NCBI GenBank assembly: GCA_016462625.1
Contig: JAEMSV010000009.1
Coordinates: 1 to 64,000, forward strand
Source: Solirubrobacteraceae bacterium
Lineage (GTDB): Bacteria; Actinomycetota; Thermoleophilia; Solirubrobacterales; Solirubrobacteraceae
Direction of reading: 5' to 3'
DNA: 64,000 nt
Every line of letters begins with the position of its first letter. Positions within the stretch are counted from its first letter, which is position 1. The notes under the pieces are model-generated. The model ran no database searches. It had not been told where the DNA came from and saw only the letters and a program-made list of their open reading frames with translations. The position numbers and the translations under genes are program-made. This document shows positions 61,014 to 64,000 of the stretch, piece after piece.

Positions 61014-61707
61014 CGAGGGCGGCGTCGACCAGCGCCCGTGCGTGCAGCACGGCCGTGTCGAGGACCGGCACGGGCGCGAGGTCGTCCGGCCCGAGGACCA
61101 TGCCGTGCTCCGTGCACGCCAGGACGATCGCGTCGGCGCCCTGCGCGATGAGCGCGCGGGCGGTCTCGCGGAAGAACGCCCGCGACGCGTCGGTGACGAC
61201 ATCGCGGGTCAGCTCGTCGTACGTGATGCGCTGGATCTCCGCCTGCGCAGCCGCGTCGGGCACGAGGGTCTCGATGCCGGCCGTGCGCAGGATCGGCGGG
61301 TACAGATCGGGCGAAGCCATCGTGTACGCGGTGCCGAACAGGCCGATCCGCGTGATCGACGCGGCCGTGCATGCGTCCCGCACGGCCTCTGCGATGTGGA
61401 CGAGCCGCGCGGGCGCGGCCGCCTCGCGCACCTGGTCCGCGACCAGGTGCATGGTGTTGGCGCCGATCCCGATGACCTCCGCACCCGCGGCCCGGAGCGC
61501 CTTCGTCCCCTCGGCGAGCAGCTCGCCTGCCTCGTCCCAGCGGCCCTCCACCTGCAGTACGACGACGTCCGCGAAGTCGGCCTGCCACAGCACGAGCCGG
61601 GCGCAGTGCTGCCCACCCAGGCGCGCGGCGACGTCCTCGTTGATCAGCCGGTAGTAGTGCTCGGTCGAGACCCACGAGAGCCCGCCGATCAGCCCGATGA
61701 CCTTCAC
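61003..61707 (-). CDS. Aspartate/glutamate racemase family protein lacking the first catalytic residue
   Basis: 234 residues from GTG. Close in layout to E. coli YgeA: IGLIGGLSWVSTEHYYRLIN, ARLGGQHCARLVLWQADFADV, IGANTMHLVAD and LACTEHGM. The usual acid/base cysteine of the C/T-N-T-x-H motif is Ala (A83); the second cysteine (ACTE) is kept. Possibly a non-racemising hydrolase or isomerase, or a racemase using another base. GTGA overlap with mnmA. Confidence 0.8.
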   Translation of the reverse strand: MKVIGLIGGLSWVSTEHYYRLINEDVAARLGGQHCARLVLWQADFADVVVLQVEGRWDEAGELLAEGTKALRAAGAEVIGIGANTMHLVADQVREAAAPARLVHIAEAVRDACTAASITRIGLFGTAYTMASPDLYPPILRTAGIETLVPDAAAQAEIQRITYDELTRDVVTDASRAFFRETARALIAQGADAIVLACTEHGMVLGPDDLAPVPVLDTAVLHARALVDAALATE

Positions 61708-63128
61708 GCGACGATCCAGGCCGAGCCGACGATCCGGTCGCCGCTGAGGAGCATCGCGGCCTGGCCGGGGGCCGCGCCGTCGACGGGGTCGGCGAGCACG
61801 ATCGTCTCCCCTTCAAGACGGCCGACGAGCGGGCGCTGGCGGTAGCGGAGCTTCACGGCATCCACAGCCTCGGGCGCGACGTGGAGCGTCACCTCGCGCA
61901 GTCCGACGCGCGTGGTCGCCAGCTCGGCGCGGGGGCCCACGGTGACGGTGTTGGCCGACGTGTCGGTGGAAAGCACGTAGAGCGGCTCGGGTGCACCGCC
62001 ACTGCCCGGCATCGAGACGCCGAGCCCCTTGCGCTGCCCCACGGTGTAGTGGTGCGCGCCCCGGTGGCGGCCCAGCTCGCGCCCGTCCCCGTCGACGATC
62101 GCGCCGTCGCGATCGCGCAGCCGGCCGTGGCGCTCGAGGAACCGCGCCTTGCCGGTGCCCGCCAGGAAGCAGAGGTCCTGCGACTCGGGCGCGCGGGCCA
62201 CCGGAAGCTCCGCCTCCTCGGCCAGCGCCCGGACCTCGGGCTTGGTCAGCTCGCCGAGCGGAAAGCGCAGGCGGGCGATCGTCTCCGGGGCCAGCGCGGA
62301 CAGCATGTAGGTCTGGTCCTTCGCCGGATCGGCGGCGAGCGCCAGCAGACCGTCGCGGATGCGTGCGTAGTGGCCGGTGGCCAGCGCCGCGGCTCCGAGG
62401 CGGTCGGCGAGCTCAACCATTGCGTCGAGGCGGACGTGTCCGTTGCAGCGCACGCACGGATTCGGCGTGAGCCCCGCGGCGTAGTCGGCCAGGAATGGAT
62501 CGACGACGCCCGCGCGGAAGTCGTCGCGCAGGTCGATCGTGAGGTGCGGCAGCCCCATGCGGTGCGCGAGCCCACGCGCGACCCGGACGGCCGCCGCGCT
62601 GCAGCACGAGCTCTCGGCGTCGTTCTCGGGGTCGCGCCACAGCTCGAGCGTGACCGCGCAGACGTCGGCGTCCTCGGCACGCGTGCACAGGAGCGCAGCG
62701 ACGGCGCTGTCGACACCGCCGCTCATCGCCACCAGCGTGCGGTTCGGCGTGGCGGGCATGGCTCCGGCCGACTTCGCCGCCGCTCCGAGCGCCCAGTGCA
62801 TCGCGTCGCTGACGAGATCTGCGGCATGCAGCTTGCCGGCGCTCAGGCCGCCGAGCTCGGCCGCGATGTCGGACGCGCCGATCCGCGCCGCGACCAGGAT
62901 GGTCTCCCCTTCGATGAGTTCGATCGCAGCGCTGGCGGCCGCCGTCACCGCACCGCAGCCGCTCGCCTCGAAGCCCGCAGCGGTGATCCGCTCGCCGTCG
63001 ATCGTCAGGCCGATACGCACCAGATCACCGCAGGCGGCGCCGCCGGCGCTGCCGTCGAACGCCCCTTCCGGGATCGCGCGGTGGCCGCGCGGGTGGCGCA
63101 GATGCTCCTCGAAGCGCTCGTCGGCCAT
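61704..63128 (-). CDS. mnmA: IscU-like domain fused to tRNA 2-thiouridylase MnmA
   Basis: 474 residues. Residues 1-~118 resemble the IscU/NifU scaffold: GAACGDLVRIGLTIDGERI (Cys33, Asp35) and FEASGCGAVTAAASAAIELIEG (Cys58), while the third ligand position (usually ..C..) reads LVSDAMHWAL, with no Cys. Residues ~128-474 are MnmA: AMSGGVDSAVAALL, NPCVRCNGHVRLD and ESQDLCFLAG (catalytic Cys pair), and HYTVGQRKGLGV. Thiolates U34 of Lys/Glu/Gln tRNAs. The fusion may channel sulfur or iron-sulfur cargo. Confidence 0.92.
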   Translation of the reverse strand: MADERFEEHLRHPRGHRAIPEGAFDGSAGGAACGDLVRIGLTIDGERITAAGFEASGCGAVTAAASAAIELIEGETILVAARIGASDIAAELGGLSAGKLHAADLVSDAMHWALGAAAKSAGAMPATPNRTLVAMSGGVDSAVAALLCTRAEDADVCAVTLELWRDPENDAESSCCSAAAVRVARGLAHRMGLPHLTIDLRDDFRAGVVDPFLADYAAGLTPNPCVRCNGHVRLDAMVELADRLGAAALATGHYARIRDGLLALAADPAKDQTYMLSALAPETIARLRFPLGELTKPEVRALAEEAELPVARAPESQDLCFLAGTGKARFLERHGRLRDRDGAIVDGDGRELGRHRGAHHYTVGQRKGLGVSMPGSGGAPEPLYVLSTDTSANTVTVGPRAELATTRVGLREVTLHVAPEAVDAVKLRYRQRPLVGRLEGETIVLADPVDGAAPGQAAMLLSGDRIVGSAWIVA

Positions 63129-63153
63129 CCCGGCCGAGTCTAGGCGCGGCGGG

Positions 63154-63873
63154 TCAGCCCTGCTTGGGGCGCATCCGGACGACCGCCTGCTCGATCTCGA
63201 GCGGGTCGATCAGGCCGGTGAGCGTCACGGCCTTGTGGTCCGGGCTGATCACCATGGTCGTCGGCGACTGGGTGACCGTCACGTCACCGGTGATCGACTC
63301 GAAGGTCCCGACCTCGCTGGCTCGCACGACCTGGACCTTGACGTTCTTCGTGCCGTGCGTCGCCTCGCGGACCGCGCGGTAGGCCGCACGGTCGTCGGAG
63401 CCGCTCGGCGTCCAGAAGAGCACGACGGCGACCTTGCCGGAATCGAGCGCGCGCAGGATCGCCGCCTCGCCCGCCGGGGTGCCCGGCTCCGTCTTGGTCA
63501 CCTTCGTGGAAGAGGTGGTGGTGGGCTTCGCGGCCGAGCCGGTCGTGGCGGCGCTGCTTGAGGAGCCGGTGCTGCCCGAGGTGGCGGCCTCAGAGCCCGA
63601 GGACGCGGTGGCCGGCGACGACGTCGACGGCGTCGACGTGCCCTCCGCGGCGGCGTCGGCGGTCTGCTTCTTCCCGGTGATCGTCGCGTTCGCGGCGTCG
63701 ATCGCCTCCTGCGCCTGCTGCGGGCGGTCCGTGACCGGGGTCTCGATCGCACCGGCCGGGGCGTCGGCGGTCGACACCTCTGCGGGCTTGGGCCGCAGCA
63801 CCATGAACCACACGGCCGCGAACGCGACCACGCCCACGAGGGCGATGAGCATGGGGCGAGAAACCTGGGTCAT
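63154..63873 (-). CDS. Membrane-anchored thioredoxin-fold-like protein without CxxC
   Basis: 239 residues. One N-terminal membrane helix (PMLIALVGVVAFAAVWFMVL), a Ser/Thr/Ala-rich linker of ~90 residues, then a thioredoxin-like domain: AILRALDSGKVAVVLFWTPSGSDDRAAYRAVREA with Pro-Ser-Gly-Ser at the redox position instead of CxxC, and a cis-Pro-like TQSPTTMVISPDHKAVTLTG. Probably a non-redox, extracytoplasmic binding domain. GAAAGGG upstream of ATG. Confidence 0.78.
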   Translation of the reverse strand: MTQVSRPMLIALVGVVAFAAVWFMVLRPKPAEVSTADAPAGAIETPVTDRPQQAQEAIDAANATITGKKQTADAAAEGTSTPSTSSPATASSGSEAATSGSTGSSSSAATTGSAAKPTTTSSTKVTKTEPGTPAGEAAILRALDSGKVAVVLFWTPSGSDDRAAYRAVREATHGTKNVKVQVVRASEVGTFESITGDVTVTQSPTTMVISPDHKAVTLTGLIDPLEIEQAVVRMRPKQG

Positions 63874-64000
63874 CAGACCCTTTCTTCGGCCAACACCCCC
63901 CCGCGCGTGAGGAAATCGGGTGGGCTATTCGTCCATCGGTCCAGTTGACCGACCGGATTCCGGTACGCGAAGCGCCGTTACCGGCGCCGCAGACCGAGCT
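63874..64000. other. Right-hand edge, upstream region of the gene at 63873
   Basis: 127 bp with no gene. Contains a 6-bp hairpin GCGCCG-TTAC-CGGCGC at 63972-63987 without a T-run. Nothing else is recognised. Confidence 0.5.

Noticed and set aside
63972..63987. Hairpin near the right edge as a terminator
   Set aside because: Short stem, no T-run on either strand, and the neighbouring gene is outside the window.

Overview
The window is high-GC, gene-dense actinobacterial DNA. Almost every gene has a long open shadow frame on the other strand, and many starts are GTG with 4-base GTGA/ATGA overlaps. The gene content (monoderm-type type IV pilus genes without a secretin, tlyA-nadK-recN, dxs-ispA, aroC-aroKB-aroQ-efp-nusB, aroE-mltG-ruvX-alaS) suggests the class Thermoleophilia, probably Solirubrobacterales (Solirubrobacter/Conexibacter/Patulibacter-like). 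The taxon is an inference from content and style; no rRNA gene is present, and I found no tRNA, CRISPR array or insertion sequence.

Layout. 1-9176: pyrG (partial), recN, nadK, tlyA, an orphan rho-independent terminator with no gene in front of it, a DUF2461 and an OsmC gene, then dxs and an isoprenyl diphosphate synthase. 9217-16958: the most unusual block, a divergent locus that looks like an undescribed peptide system. Leftward it encodes two paralogous 64-65 residue peptides, a DCC thiol oxidoreductase, a membrane M23 peptidase and an ABC exporter. Rightward it encodes an HTTM (SdpB-like) membrane protein fused to an alpha/beta hydrolase, an SdpA-like protein, a methyltransferase and a LuxR-type regulator. 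Two identical-arm palindromes 52 bp apart lie between the two arms. 16955-23579: xseB-like, nusB, efp, a GT87-like membrane protein, a Xaa-Pro peptidase and shikimate genes, including an AroK-AroB fusion. 23609-32870: type IV pilus genes pilP-like, pilO, pilN, pilM, pilD, three minor pilins and two tandem near-identical major pilins. 33-36 kb: GluQ-RS and RNase D. 36-37.8 kb: a first PilB. 37.8-41.1 kb: a copper operon behind a CsoR-box-like palindrome. 41.1-42.4 kb: an Xre-RES toxin-antitoxin pair. 42.4-47.8 kb: DsbA-like protein, NhaA-DsbA fusion, class II amidotransferase and histidine kinase. 47.7-53.9 kb: pilC, pilT, rpsD and a second PilB. 53.9-63.9 kb: aroE, mltG, ruvX, alaS, a cyclophilin lipoprotein, a second amidotransferase, an Asp/Glu racemase-like protein, an IscU-like/MnmA fusion and a thioredoxin-like membrane protein.

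How it works together. The pilus genes, spread over four loci, amount to a nearly complete machine: PilA x2, three minor pilins, prepilin peptidase, PilM/N/O/P-like alignment complex, PilC platform, two PilB extension ATPases and the PilT retraction ATPase. The shikimate genes (C, KB, Q, E) sit next to pilus and translation genes. A second notable observation is a 49-bp near-palindromic repeat, found once between ruvX and alaS and once inside the copA reading frame, where it is read through as protein. This resembles the protein-embedded palindromic elements described in Rickettsia.
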